DNA of 64,000 nucleotides, taken from NCBI RefSeq assembly GCF_947500325.1, contig NZ_CANMRQ010000001.1:64001-128000 (forward strand), given 5' to 3'. The DNA comes from an uncultured Lacinutrix sp. GTDB lineage: Bacteria; Bacteroidota; Bacteroidia; Flavobacteriales; Flavobacteriaceae. Below are positions 18,526 to 27,324 of this stretch, piece by piece (position 1 is the stretch's first letter; each line of letters starts with the position of its first letter). The translations under genes were made by a program, and so were the position numbers. The notes under the pieces were generated by a model that did no database searches, was not told the origin of the DNA, and saw nothing but the letters and a program-made list of their open reading frames with translations.

Positions 18526-18626
18526 TATCTACGATTTCTGTTTCTATTAATAATATATATTACAACAAGTGCAACACCTAGTAAAAGAAATAATCCATTT
18601 CCACCTAAAAATTTAAGAATATCCAT
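18525..18626 (-). CDS. 33-residue single-helix membrane peptide upstream of queD
   Basis: Translated from the reverse strand between queD and the MATE gene: it starts MDILKFLGG, continues with an uninterrupted hydrophobic helix (about 11-26), and ends in a basic tail NRNRNRR. The stop codon TAA shares its last base with the A of the queD ATG. A single membrane helix followed by positive charges is a typical layout for a small inner-membrane protein with its tail in the cytosol. It resembles no family I can name. The coding potential rests on the sensible membrane topology, an ATG start and the queD coupling. Confidence 0.6.
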   Translation of the reverse strand: MDILKFLGGNGLFLLLGVALVVIYIINRNRNRR

Positions 18627-18657
18627 ATTGTATTGTTTAAAAAACTATGCTTCAAAG

Positions 18658-19992
18658 TTAATCCTTTTGTGATAGTGGTAAAAATTCTTTTCTGAATTTT
18701 ATAATTAATGGGATGCCTCTAGCTATTATCCAGGCTGTAAATGCAATAAAAACACCATATAACTTAAAATCATAGCTATCTAAAACATATAATACAGGTA
18801 GAAAAACAATTAATGTTGACAATAATAAAAGGTTTCTGAGATCTTTCATTTTACCAAGCCCTTTAAAAACACCATCAAAAATAAAAGCCAGCGCACAAAG
18901 TGGTTGCATAAGTAATACTATCCAAAACACATTATAGAATTGTTTAAGTACTTCTGGTTCTTTAATAAAGATTTTGCCTATAGGATAATATAGAATCGCA
19001 CCTAAAACACTTATAATTGTGCCAATAATAATTCCATATTTTATTAATTTATTACTTAGCGTTATCATTTTGCTATATTCCTTTCCGCCATATAATTTTC
19101 CAGATAAAATATTACCAGCACTAGCATAACCGTCTATTAAAAAAGCACCTAAAAACCATAAGTTAATTGCAATAGTGTAAGCTGCTATATAGTCTTTACC
19201 ATAACCTGTCGCAAACCTAGTAGCAAAATACAAAGCAGCATTTAAAGCTAGTGTTCTAACAATTAAGTTGCCTATCATAATTAAAAACCGTTTAATCTCT
19301 TTATTGAAAGGAAAACTAATTTTTAAAGGAATGTTCGTTTTTTTAATAAGATAATATGCCGAAAGTATTGCCATTAAAAGTTGTGCAAAAACACTAGCAT
19401 AAGCTGCGCCTTTAATATGCATTGCTGGAATAATATTAGTAATACCATATACTAAGATATAATCTAAAAAGATATTTGCAATAGCTCCAACAATAGCAAT
19501 TATCATTGGGTAAAACGTATTTTGCAAACCCCTAAAAGCCCCAAAAACAGCAATTGTAAACAATGTAAAAGGGAAACCAAAAACACGAATTTTATAATAC
19601 TCTATTGAATAATCTAGAATTAGACCCGAAGCATTATAAAGTTTAAAAATATTATATGCAAAAGGGTAGGTACAAATAATGATTAATATACTTAATGAAG
19701 TGATTATAAATATTGCTTGAGCTGGTAGATTTTTTACTTCTTCCAATTTATTTGCTCCTAAATATTGAGAAACAATAGAAGAAATAGCACTTCTTGTTTG
19801 TCCAAACACCCATATTAACATTGATAAAAACGTAGAAACTATGCCTACAGCAGCAAGGGATTCTGTTGCATTTAAATCTATATTTCCTACAATGGCAGCG
19901 TCGGTAAGTGACAAAATAGGTTCTGATACTCCTGAAATTAATGCAGGAATTGCCAATGTATTTATATGTTTTAGACTAATGTTTGTACTCAA
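18658..19992 (-). CDS. MATE-family efflux transporter
   Basis: 444 residues with twelve membrane helices in two homologous halves, the usual MATE length. The N-terminal helix carries LAIPALISGVSEPILSLTDAAIVG, and the Ala/Gly-rich ESLAAVGIVSTFLSML follows. It exports cations or drugs in exchange for Na+ or H+; specificity is unknown, and the DinF/NorM branches are both possible. The reading frame has no ATG before residue 58, so translation probably starts at the TTG at 19992 (an upstream in-frame TAG excludes a longer protein). Confidence 0.87.
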   Translation of the reverse strand: MSTNISLKHINTLAIPALISGVSEPILSLTDAAIVGNIDLNATESLAAVGIVSTFLSMLIWVFGQTRSAISSIVSQYLGANKLEEVKNLPAQAIFIITSLSILIIICTYPFAYNIFKLYNASGLILDYSIEYYKIRVFGFPFTLFTIAVFGAFRGLQNTFYPMIIAIVGAIANIFLDYILVYGITNIIPAMHIKGAAYASVFAQLLMAILSAYYLIKKTNIPLKISFPFNKEIKRFLIMIGNLIVRTLALNAALYFATRFATGYGKDYIAAYTIAINLWFLGAFLIDGYASAGNILSGKLYGGKEYSKMITLSNKLIKYGIIIGTIISVLGAILYYPIGKIFIKEPEVLKQFYNVFWIVLLMQPLCALAFIFDGVFKGLGKMKDLRNLLLLSTLIVFLPVLYVLDSYDFKLYGVFIAFTAWIIARGIPLIIKFRKEFLPLSQKD

Positions 19993-20048
19993 AATATAAA
20001 AGGATTTTTTGCTAGACTAAGGTCGGAAACTTTTATTATAAAAAGCTG

Positions 20049-20056
20049 TATTTTTG
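20049..20056 (+). promoter_or_regulatory. -7 box of the universal stress protein gene
   Basis: TATTTTTG is an exact TAnnTTTG, with a predicted leader of about 23 bases to the ATG at 20085. Confidence 0.5.
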
Positions 20057-20084
20057 TAGCCTAAATCATTTTAAAAAATTTACT

Positions 20085-20882
20085 ATGAAAAATATTTTAG
20101 TTCCTGTTGGCTCATCAAAAAATGCAAAAAGTCATTTACAATATGCCGTAGATTTTGCTAAAGCTACTGGAGCAAAATTATATGTAGTACAAGTTTATAA
20201 CGTTTATACAAAGGCTGGGACTATGATTAAAATAGACCATATTTTAGAACGTGAAAGTAAAGCCTTTTTAGATAATCATATTGCTGAGATAGATAATAAA
20301 GGAGTTAATATTGTAACTAAAACTTTTAAAGGGAAATTAATTGATACGATAGAACTAGTAAGTAAGTCTTTAAATATTGATTTAATTATTTTGGAACCAA
20401 GAACCAATTCTATTAAAGATGAAGTTTACTTAGGGAAAACTTCTGGTAAAATTATAAAACAAACAAATATTCCTGCTTTAATTGTTCCTGAAAACTATGT
20501 TTTTAGTAATATTAATAGTGTTCTATTAGCCATAAAATCTGGTAAAATTAAAAAAGATGCTGTTTTAGAGCCTTTAAAACAAGTGAAACAAGATTTTAAT
20601 GCTATTGTAAATGTATTGCTTGTTAAAACTCCTTTTTACAATGAAGGTGATTTTGATATAAATACAGATTTAAAAGATCTAACTGCAAATATTACCAAAA
20701 CAGAAAACGCGACAACTTACCAAGGTGTTTTAGAACATTATAAGGAACAAAACCCTGATTTATTATGCGTTGTAAGACGCCAAAGAGGTTTTTTTACAAA
20801 GCTTTGGGAGAAAAATGTTGTCTTAAAAAAAGAGTTTCATATAACTCAATTTCCTGTTTTAGTACTTAGTGGGCTAAAATAG
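20085..20882 (+). CDS. Universal stress protein, two tandem Usp-like halves
   Basis: 265 residues. The N-terminal half (about 1-145) has the Usp start MKNILVPVGSSKNAKSHLQYA, and the segment KTSGKIIKQTNIPALIVPE ends the first domain. The second half (from NINSVLLAIKSGKI) is a degenerate copy without the ATP-binding glycine motif. Such proteins are cytosolic and associated with starvation or stress survival; the biochemistry here is unknown. The gene runs 17 bp past the stop codon of the convergent alpha/beta hydrolase gene. Confidence 0.86.
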   Translation: MKNILVPVGSSKNAKSHLQYAVDFAKATGAKLYVVQVYNVYTKAGTMIKIDHILERESKAFLDNHIAEIDNKGVNIVTKTFKGKLIDTIELVSKSLNIDLIILEPRTNSIKDEVYLGKTSGKIIKQTNIPALIVPENYVFSNINSVLLAIKSGKIKKDAVLEPLKQVKQDFNAIVNVLLVKTPFYNEGDFDINTDLKDLTANITKTENATTYQGVLEHYKEQNPDLLCVVRRQRGFFTKLWEKNVVLKKEFHITQFPVLVLSGLK

Positions 20883-21711
20883 AACTAATACTCTTATCTA
20901 CAACTTTATTTAAAGCCAAGGGTAAATGGTTTTCATTCCATGGTTCTTTTGCACTAAAAACATGGTCACTATTTTCTATTGGAAATAATTTACTATTACT
21001 ATTCCATAAGTGTAATGATTCCGCTTCATTATATTTAACAGATGGGTCATCTTTTGCATGGATAATTAAATGAGGAATAGATAATTTTCTTTCTGCTTGT
21101 TCTATATTTAATCGTTCTTCATTAGTTTTAAAGTCCTCATAAAATTGATAATTATGAGGCATTTGCTGTTTTGTTCTTCCATTTAAAACATATTTAACGC
21201 CTTCTTTTTTCCACTCTTCAAGGTTACCAATTGTAGCTGTTCTCTTTGCAAAATCGCATACACTTGCTAATGTTATAAGTTTAGTAATTCTTGAATCTTC
21301 AGACGCTTTTAAAATAGTAATGCCACCACCACGTGAATGTCCAATAAGTGTAACATTGTTAAAATCTATTTCGTTTTTAAATTCGTAGTTCTCCGCTAAA
21401 AAGTAATCTAAAACAAACTCTAAATCATCTAGTTCTTTAGTATAGTTGTTTTCGGCAAAAGCTTCTAAATCCGGGAAATTAATTGGATTCTCGACTGTAC
21501 CACCATTATGCGAAAAATTGAATTTCACAAAAAATAGATTCGCATTCATAAAAGCTTCTGCCAGTAAATTCCATGCACCCCAATCTTTAAAGCCTTTATA
21601 GCCATGACAAAAAATTACTAAGGGTTTTGGAGTTTTATTTTCATTAAAAAAAACATCGAAAACAATAGGTTTTTGGTTCTTTCTAGTTAAAACATTGTTT
21701 TTACTAATCAT
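20866..21711 (-). CDS. Cytosolic alpha/beta hydrolase, dienelactone-hydrolase-like
   Basis: 281 residues, no signal peptide. FCHGYKGFKDWGAWN is the oxyanion-hole region. The nucleophile elbow is LIGHSRGGGITIL, so Ser is the nucleophile. The acid is probably in IIHAKDDPSV, and the His in SDHVFSAKEPW near the C-terminus. It would hydrolyse an ester or peptide bond, with the substrate not inferable. Its start overlaps the AddB-like stop by four bases, so it is the downstream gene of that operon; its 3' end overlaps the convergent usp gene. Confidence 0.85.
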   Translation of the reverse strand: MISKNNVLTRKNQKPIVFDVFFNENKTPKPLVIFCHGYKGFKDWGAWNLLAEAFMNANLFFVKFNFSHNGGTVENPINFPDLEAFAENNYTKELDDLEFVLDYFLAENYEFKNEIDFNNVTLIGHSRGGGITILKASEDSRITKLITLASVCDFAKRTATIGNLEEWKKEGVKYVLNGRTKQQMPHNYQFYEDFKTNEERLNIEQAERKLSIPHLIIHAKDDPSVKYNEAESLHLWNSNSKLFPIENSDHVFSAKEPWNENHLPLALNKVVDKSISSILAH

Positions 21712-24458
21712 TTTATCTCTTTTTCTATAAAATTAATTTCTGGATTACATATCTCTATAATTAGTTTTTTTAGCTCTTCAAAATAATTATTTAGAGTGTC
21801 TTGAGTAATTAAAGTATTTTTATTTCCACCTCGGGGTTTTTCTTTTTTTGTAAATTTTAAAAACCCTGCATTTAAATTCTTAAAAGAAATAACACCTGCT
21901 TCTACCGGTAAACTAATTATATTCTTCTGATGCATCATATAGGCATAAGCTAATATTTGAAAGCTTTTACTGTATTTTTTATAATCTGTAGAGATGTCTT
22001 CCCAGTTAATAATTTCAACTTGGTTTTGTAATACTTTTCCAGTTTTATAATCTATAATTCTTGTTATACCATTATATTCATCTACACGATCTACAGTTCC
22101 ATTTATATTAATTTCAAAATCTAATTCTGGAATAGATAAAGGCAATTCTGTCTTATCTTCTAATGCAATAATTTTAATCGTATTTCCTTGTTTTAGATCT
22201 TCTATTTCCATTTTTAAAAAATTCTCAACATAGCGTTTTGCTATTTCAAAAATGATAAGGTTTTTACCTTTGGTCATATCTCCATCCTTATATGCACATT
22301 CAAAAAAATGCTTAATCGTAGTTTCTACTTGAGGTTTCATACTCTCAATAGCCTCTACTTTTAAAATTTGTCCCAAAAATGGCTTGTACAAGGCCTCTAA
22401 AGTATCGTGAACCACAGTTCCCATTGTATTAGCTGCAACTGTTTCTTCTACCTCGTCTAAATCTTTAACTCCAAGTAGTTTTTGATAATAAAAGTCTAAA
22501 GGGTTTCGAATATAATTAGTTAAAGATGATGGAGAAAACCCCTGTTTTGCTATAGTTTTAAGCTTTTGTATTACTGAAGTTGTTTTTTCTATTTCATTTA
22601 ATTTATTCTCAATACGTGGTACTTTAGGAGTTACAATTTTATGTTCAATTTGATGTATTCCTTCTAATTCTAATTGATTGATAAAACGACTTTTTTCTCC
22701 TCCAGTTAAAACATCTGCTTCTGTATTATATAATATATAAACATTTTTTGCTCGTTGTAATAACCTATAAAAATGATAAGTATAAACTGCATCTTTTTCT
22801 TTATAGGTAGGTAAATTATTTTCTAGTTTTACATCAAAAGGAATAAAAGAATTATTAGTCTTTCCTGAGGGTAAGACACCTTCATTTACAGAAGAAATTA
22901 TAACTGTTTCAAAATCTAATACGCGAGATTCTAACATACCCATTACTTGTAGACCTTGCAATGGTTCTCCTTGAAAATCTAAAGTTTCAGAAGATAACAA
23001 CTCTTTATATATACTAAATAATGCAGAAATATCATTTATATGCTTATAGTTCTCATTAAGGCGTAACAATTCATTAAAAAGAGTATTGAATCGAAATAAA
23101 TACTCCAGCGATAATGTATTAGCTTCTTTATCTCCCGAAAGGTTTTCTTTTATTTTTTTTATAATCTTAAAACAATTTTCAAGACTAATTCTAGCATTGT
23201 TATGCCAATTGCCAAATAGTATATCTATAACGCTATTGTTATGCGATTTTAAGTCTGAAATAGATAAATAGGCTAGGTTATTTTTTTGAATAGTTTCTAT
23301 AAGCTTAGAAGCGTGATTTATTGATTCATTATCAAATAATGGTCGAATAAATTGATGAGACAAAACACTAATAACATCTTTATAGTAAAACGTTATTGAT
23401 CCTTTTTTGTGAATAGAAAATAATCTTTCAAATAAAGAAGCTAATGGTATCGAACTTAATGGAAATCCCATAGTAACATTCAGTTTCTCTATATTAGATG
23501 GAATAGAGTTTAATACAGGTATTAACATGTTTTCATCTCCTAAAACAACTGCAGTACTCTTTAATTTAGGGTTCTTATCACTAATTTTTTTTAATATTAA
23601 TCCTATTGTCTTTGCCTGACCTATATTTTTTGGTATACCATAAATTTGAATGTTTTTTTGAGAGGCATAGTGGTTAGTTATCCAATTATATGGCTCTTTT
23701 GCAAAATATTTCCAATTATTCTTATGTTGTCTAGTAAACAATCCTGCATCATGAATTGTGTTATTAAAAAAAGTTGCATCTATATCCCAATACACCTCAC
23801 CAAGATCATTTTTTAACAACTCTTGAATTATAGTTTCTTCTGCAGTATTAAGTGCATTAAAACCTAAAAAAACATGCTGTTTCGTTGTATTGCTATTACA
23901 ATAATTTTGAATGTTTTCTACGGCTTCTCTATAAATTAATCCCTGATAACCAACTTTGTTCTTAATTAATACTTCTGTATAATCTTTGTAATAAAATTTT
24001 AGCTTATCCCAAAATTTGAGGTAATTCTTAACAATTTCGGTTTTATCATTATCTAGAGACCAATGATCTAATTCTTTAATTGCTGCTAAATAATTAAATA
24101 TTTTATCTTGCTGTATTAGATACCTATCTATTTCATTAAAATCTTGTAGAAGTATTTGTGCCCATTTACAAAAACTTTCAAAAGGCTCTCTTTCTTTCTT
24201 TGGAGTTAAATTAATATAAGTGTTATAAAACTCAAAAAGAAGCTCTGTATTGGTTATAGATTTTAATTGAGCTAGTTCTTCAACAAACTCTTCAATACTA
24301 AGAACTATAGGTGCAAAAATTGTCTTATTTAGCACAGTAGCAAGTTCTTTTTTTAAAAAAATGCCTGCTCGCCTACTTGGTAATATAAATACTAAATCGG
24401 ATACGTTTTTATTCTTCTTATTTAGATCTTCTAATACATCGAAAATAAAACTATTCAT
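21708..24458 (-). CDS. addB: AddB-like helicase-nuclease subunit, PD-(D/E)XK
   Basis: Subunit of an AddAB-type complex that processes double-strand breaks to a Chi-recombination substrate. 916 residues, smaller than B. subtilis AddB (1166). The N-terminus LVFILPSRRAGIFLKKEL is an inactivated UvrD-like ATPase region; the C-terminal nuclease starts FSPSSLTNYIRNPLDFYY and carries the catalytic TRIIDYKTGK. The four-cysteine iron-sulfur cluster of canonical AddB is not apparent. Its probable partner is the AddA-like gene at 27325, three genes upstream; a porin and kbl lie between them. Its own promoter would be needed because a strong terminator lies just upstream. Confidence 0.85.
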   Translation of the reverse strand: MNSFIFDVLEDLNKKNKNVSDLVFILPSRRAGIFLKKELATVLNKTIFAPIVLSIEEFVEELAQLKSITNTELLFEFYNTYINLTPKKEREPFESFCKWAQILLQDFNEIDRYLIQQDKIFNYLAAIKELDHWSLDNDKTEIVKNYLKFWDKLKFYYKDYTEVLIKNKVGYQGLIYREAVENIQNYCNSNTTKQHVFLGFNALNTAEETIIQELLKNDLGEVYWDIDATFFNNTIHDAGLFTRQHKNNWKYFAKEPYNWITNHYASQKNIQIYGIPKNIGQAKTIGLILKKISDKNPKLKSTAVVLGDENMLIPVLNSIPSNIEKLNVTMGFPLSSIPLASLFERLFSIHKKGSITFYYKDVISVLSHQFIRPLFDNESINHASKLIETIQKNNLAYLSISDLKSHNNSVIDILFGNWHNNARISLENCFKIIKKIKENLSGDKEANTLSLEYLFRFNTLFNELLRLNENYKHINDISALFSIYKELLSSETLDFQGEPLQGLQVMGMLESRVLDFETVIISSVNEGVLPSGKTNNSFIPFDVKLENNLPTYKEKDAVYTYHFYRLLQRAKNVYILYNTEADVLTGGEKSRFINQLELEGIHQIEHKIVTPKVPRIENKLNEIEKTTSVIQKLKTIAKQGFSPSSLTNYIRNPLDFYYQKLLGVKDLDEVEETVAANTMGTVVHDTLEALYKPFLGQILKVEAIESMKPQVETTIKHFFECAYKDGDMTKGKNLIIFEIAKRYVENFLKMEIEDLKQGNTIKIIALEDKTELPLSIPELDFEININGTVDRVDEYNGITRIIDYKTGKVLQNQVEIINWEDISTDYKKYSKSFQILAYAYMMHQKNIISLPVEAGVISFKNLNAGFLKFTKKEKPRGGNKNTLITQDTLNNYFEELKKLIIEICNPEINFIEKEIK

Positions 24459-24470
24459 TGTATAAAAATA

Positions 24471-24501
24471 AAAAACGCCTCGGTATAACCGAGGCGTTTT
24501 T
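24471..24501 (-). terminator. Strong bidirectional terminator between the porin and the AddB-like gene
   Basis: A 14-bp stem (24471-24484 with 24488-24501, AACGCCTCGGT arms) with a three-base loop and A/T tracts at both ends. It ends the OmpA porin transcript, so transcription of the AddB-like gene just downstream must start afresh. Confidence 0.88.
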
Positions 24502-24531
24502 ATAAAAACTTATTTAAAAGTATTGAGAAAC

Positions 24532-25968
24532 TTATTTTCTAAGTTTAACCTCAGTACGTCTGTTGTTTTTTCTACCTGCACTTGTTGCATTACTATCGAT
24601 TGGGTAATCTTCACCAAATCCATAAGCAGTTAATCTTGCAGTGTTAATTCCATTTTCTACTAAGTAATCTTTTACAGCATTAGCTCTTCTTTCAGATAAT
24701 GACTGGTTAGAAGACTTACTGCCTTGACTATCTGTATGACCTTCAATTGTAAAGTTAGACTCTGGGTATTCTTTTAAGATTGCAGTAATGTTCTTTAACA
24801 CTTCATACGTTTGTTGCTTGAAAGAAGATTTTCCAGAATCAAATAAGATTGTCTTAGCGTAGCTTTGTAACTTCTCAATAACTTCTTGAGTTGGTTGAAC
24901 AACAACTTCAGGACATCCATTGTTAGCAACTGTTCCTACTTCTTTAGGACATTTATCAACGTTATCTGTTACACCATCACCATCTGTATCTCCCCAAGGA
25001 CATCCTTGGTTTGCAGCTGGACCAGCTTCATTAGGACATTTGTCTTTTGCATCAGCGATACCATCAGCATCAGCATCTGGACAACCTCTTAAGTTTTTAA
25101 GACCTTTAACAGTAGGACAATCATCACTACCATCAACAACACCATCACCATCAGTATCAGGACATCCATTAAATTCTGCTAAACCAGCAACATTTGGACA
25201 ATCATCTTTACTATCTTCGATACCATCAGCATCAGCATCTGGACAACCGTTGAAAGCTTCTAAACCAAATACTTCTGGACAAGCATCATTTTTGTCGTAT
25301 ATACCATCTCCATCAGAATCTTTTCCTCCAAATCTAACTGATACACCAGCAGAATGTTGGAAATGCTTTGTTAAGTAATCACTAAAAGAGTGCTTATATT
25401 TACTTTCAACAAAAACACCAATATTTTCATTAAACCAGTAAGTTGCACCAAGAGCTGCATTTAAAGTTCCAGCTCCTACATTATTAGTTCCACCTACTCC
25501 GTTGTCATTATATCGTCCTTCTTCAATCCATGTATATCCACCACCGATACCAAATGTTGGCTCGAAAGTTTTACACTTGATTAAGCTTCCTAAATTATAT
25601 CTAACTAATGCATCTAATGCATAGTAGCTTAAATCTCCAACTCTTACACTTGGTGTAGTATCACCAAATTGTCCCCATTTAGTTATTCTATTAATAGAAC
25701 CTCCAACTTCAACACTAAAGTTATCTGATATGTATTTAGATGCCGAAATTGTAGATAAAGAAGGAAGAATATTCCAGTGATCTTCAACATTAAAGAATTC
25801 GTCAAAGTAATCTCCCTGAGGAGCATCTTCTCCAACTGGATAAACGTCAACCGCGTTTATACCAAATTTAATAGCCCAAGGATTGTCTTGGTCTTGTGCA
25901 TTTACATTATTGAAACTTACAATAAGTACTAATGCGAATAATAATCTGCTAAGATTTTTCATATTCAA
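24532..25968 (-). CDS. OmpA-family outer-membrane porin with thrombospondin type-3 repeats
   Basis: 478 residues. A signal peptide ends at NVNAQ. An N-terminal eight-stranded beta-barrel (about 26-215) is followed by five calcium-binding thrombospondin type-3 repeats (about 216-345; units such as DSDGDGIYDKNDACPE with a Cys per repeat) and a C-terminal OmpA domain (IEGHTDSQGS, ending in NNRRTEVKL). It is probably an abundant structural protein tying the outer membrane to peptidoglycan. The promoter is nearly ideal, and the strong terminator downstream also fits a highly expressed gene. A wide variety of flavobacteria have a close homologue. Confidence 0.93.
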   Translation of the reverse strand: MNMKNLSRLLFALVLIVSFNNVNAQDQDNPWAIKFGINAVDVYPVGEDAPQGDYFDEFFNVEDHWNILPSLSTISASKYISDNFSVEVGGSINRITKWGQFGDTTPSVRVGDLSYYALDALVRYNLGSLIKCKTFEPTFGIGGGYTWIEEGRYNDNGVGGTNNVGAGTLNAALGATYWFNENIGVFVESKYKHSFSDYLTKHFQHSAGVSVRFGGKDSDGDGIYDKNDACPEVFGLEAFNGCPDADADGIEDSKDDCPNVAGLAEFNGCPDTDGDGVVDGSDDCPTVKGLKNLRGCPDADADGIADAKDKCPNEAGPAANQGCPWGDTDGDGVTDNVDKCPKEVGTVANNGCPEVVVQPTQEVIEKLQSYAKTILFDSGKSSFKQQTYEVLKNITAILKEYPESNFTIEGHTDSQGSKSSNQSLSERRANAVKDYLVENGINTARLTAYGFGEDYPIDSNATSAGRKNNRRTEVKLRK

Positions 25969-25998
25969 AAAGTTTAATTTTTAAGTGTTAATTAGAAG

Positions 25999-26029
25999 CA
26001 AAAATAAGTTGTTAAATCTTTTTAACAAA
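25999..26029 (-). promoter_or_regulatory. Consensus flavobacterial promoter of the OmpA porin
   Basis: Read on the minus strand: TTTG (26029-26026), 19-base spacer, then TATTTTTG (26006-25999), an exact match to the TTTG-N19-TAnnTTTG consensus. The predicted start is about 25993, leaving a 25-base leader. Confidence 0.85.
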
Positions 26030-26054
26030 GACAAATATATAAAAATATTGGTTA

Positions 26055-26071
26055 TTGACATAAAATGTCAA
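26055..26071. promoter_or_regulatory. Perfect inverted repeat TTGACAT-N3-ATGTCAA upstream of the porin promoter
   Basis: A 7-3-7 dyad centred about 35 bp upstream of the porin -33 box and 15 bp past the kbl stop. It has the size of a dimeric regulator operator. A similar core, GACAT-N3-ATGTC, lies upstream of dinB (42195). No T run follows, so it is not a terminator. Confidence 0.4.
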
Positions 26072-26085
26072 AATTATTAAGCCTT

Positions 26086-27279
26086 TTATATTATTTCTAA
26101 AGTCTTACCAACTTTTGTAAAGGCCTCAATAGCTTTATCTAAATGTTCTTTTTCATGAGCAGCAGATAACTGTACTCTTATTCTAGCTTTATCCTTTGGT
26201 ACTACAGGAAAAAAGAACCCTATAACATAAATTCCTTCCTGTAAAAGCATATTTGCCATTGTTTGAGATAATTTTGCATCATAAAGCATTACTGGTACTA
26301 TAGCTGAATCTCCATCTATAACATCAAATCCGGCTGATTTCATACCTTTTTTAAAGTAATTTGTATTACTTTCTAGCTTATCTCGTAAAGATGTATCATT
26401 TTTAAGCATATCAAAAACCTTAATTGATGCTCCCACAATAGCTGGCGCTAAAGAGTTTGAAAATAAATAAGGTCTAGAACGCTGACGTAATATATCTATA
26501 ACCTCTTTTTTTGCTGTTGTATAACCTCCCATGGCGCCACCAAGAGCTTTTCCTAAAGTTCCAGTAATAATATCTATACGTCCTAAAACACCTTTTTCTT
26601 CAAGTGTTCCTATTCCTGTTTCTCCTATAAAACCTGTAGCATGACACTCATCTATCATAACTAACGCATCGTATTTATCTGCTAAATCACATATCTTATC
26701 TAAAGGAGCAACTAAACCGTCCATTGAAAACACACCATCTGTTACTATTATTTTAAAACGTGCTCCATTTTCATTAGCAGCTATAAGTTGTTGTTCTAAA
26801 TCTGCCATATCATTATTTTGATAACGATAACGTGCCGCCTTACATAAACGCACACCATCAATAATAGAAGCATGATTTAAAGAATCTGAAATAATAGCAT
26901 CTTCTTTACTAAGTAAAGGTTCGAAAACACCTCCATTAGCATCAAAAGCAGCAGCATATAATATAGTATCTTCTGTACCGTAAAAATCTGCGATTTTTTG
27001 TTCAAGCTCTTTATGTATGTCTTGTGTTCCACAAATAAATCTTACCGAAGACATACCAAAACCATGAGTATTCATTGTATCTTGCGCAGCTTTAATCACT
27101 TCTGGATGCGATGACAGTCCCAAATAATTGTTTGCACAGAAATTTAAAACGGTTTCTCCTGTATTTAATGTAATCTCTGCTCCTTGTGGTGATGTTATAA
27201 TACGCTCTTCTTTATATAGCCCATTACTTTTTATGCTTTGTATTTCTTCTTGTAAGTATTCTTTTATTTTACCGTACAT
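26086..27279 (-). CDS. kbl: Glycine C-acetyltransferase (2-amino-3-ketobutyrate CoA ligase)
   Basis: PLP-dependent cleavage of 2-amino-3-ketobutyrate with CoA to glycine and acetyl-CoA, the second step of threonine breakdown. 397 residues as expected. The PLP lysine lies in [11 protein letters not shown], the aspartate that binds the pyridine ring in [10 protein letters not shown], and the N-terminal [10 protein letters not shown] segment is typical. 5-aminolevulinate and serine palmitoyl synthases share this fold; length and motif wording favour Kbl. Threonine dehydrogenase (tdh) is not in this window. A TAnnTTTG box lies directly upstream. Confidence 0.92.
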   Translation of the reverse strand: MYGKIKEYLQEEIQSIKSNGLYKEERIITSPQGAEITLNTGETVLNFCANNYLGLSSHPEVIKAAQDTMNTHGFGMSSVRFICGTQDIHKELEQKIADFYGTEDTILYAAAFDANGGVFEPLLSKEDAIISDSLNHASIIDGVRLCKAARYRYQNNDMADLEQQLIAANENGARFKIIVTDGVFSMDGLVAPLDKICDLADKYDALVMIDECHATGFIGETGIGTLEEKGVLGRIDIITGTLGKALGGAMGGYTTAKKEVIDILRQRSRPYLFSNSLAPAIVGASIKVFDMLKNDTSLRDKLESNTNYFKKGMKSAGFDVIDGDSAIVPVMLYDAKLSQTMANMLLQEGIYVIGFFFPVVPKDKARIRVQLSAAHEKEHLDKAIEAFTKVGKTLEII

Positions 27280-27304
27280 ATTTTTCTTTAATTAGTTGGT
27301 TTTA

Positions 27305-27312
27305 CAAATCTA
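27305..27312 (-). promoter_or_regulatory. -7 box of kbl
   Basis: Minus strand TAGATTTG, an exact TAnnTTTG, 26 bases upstream of the kbl ATG, in the gap after the AddA-like stop. It implies kbl is transcribed separately from the AddA-like gene. Confidence 0.5.
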
Positions 27313-27324
27313 AGAATGTTTAAA

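Noticed and set aside
24920-25378. 152-codon plus-strand frame opposite the porin
   Set aside because: It is the mirror of the thrombospondin type-3 repeats; its repeats come from the antisense of the GAT/GGT codons, and it has no start context or family resemblance.
24532-25968. Porin repeats as a variable-number tandem repeat
   Set aside because: The five thrombospondin type-3 units differ widely in sequence and are fixed in number in most homologues, so slippage is unlikely.
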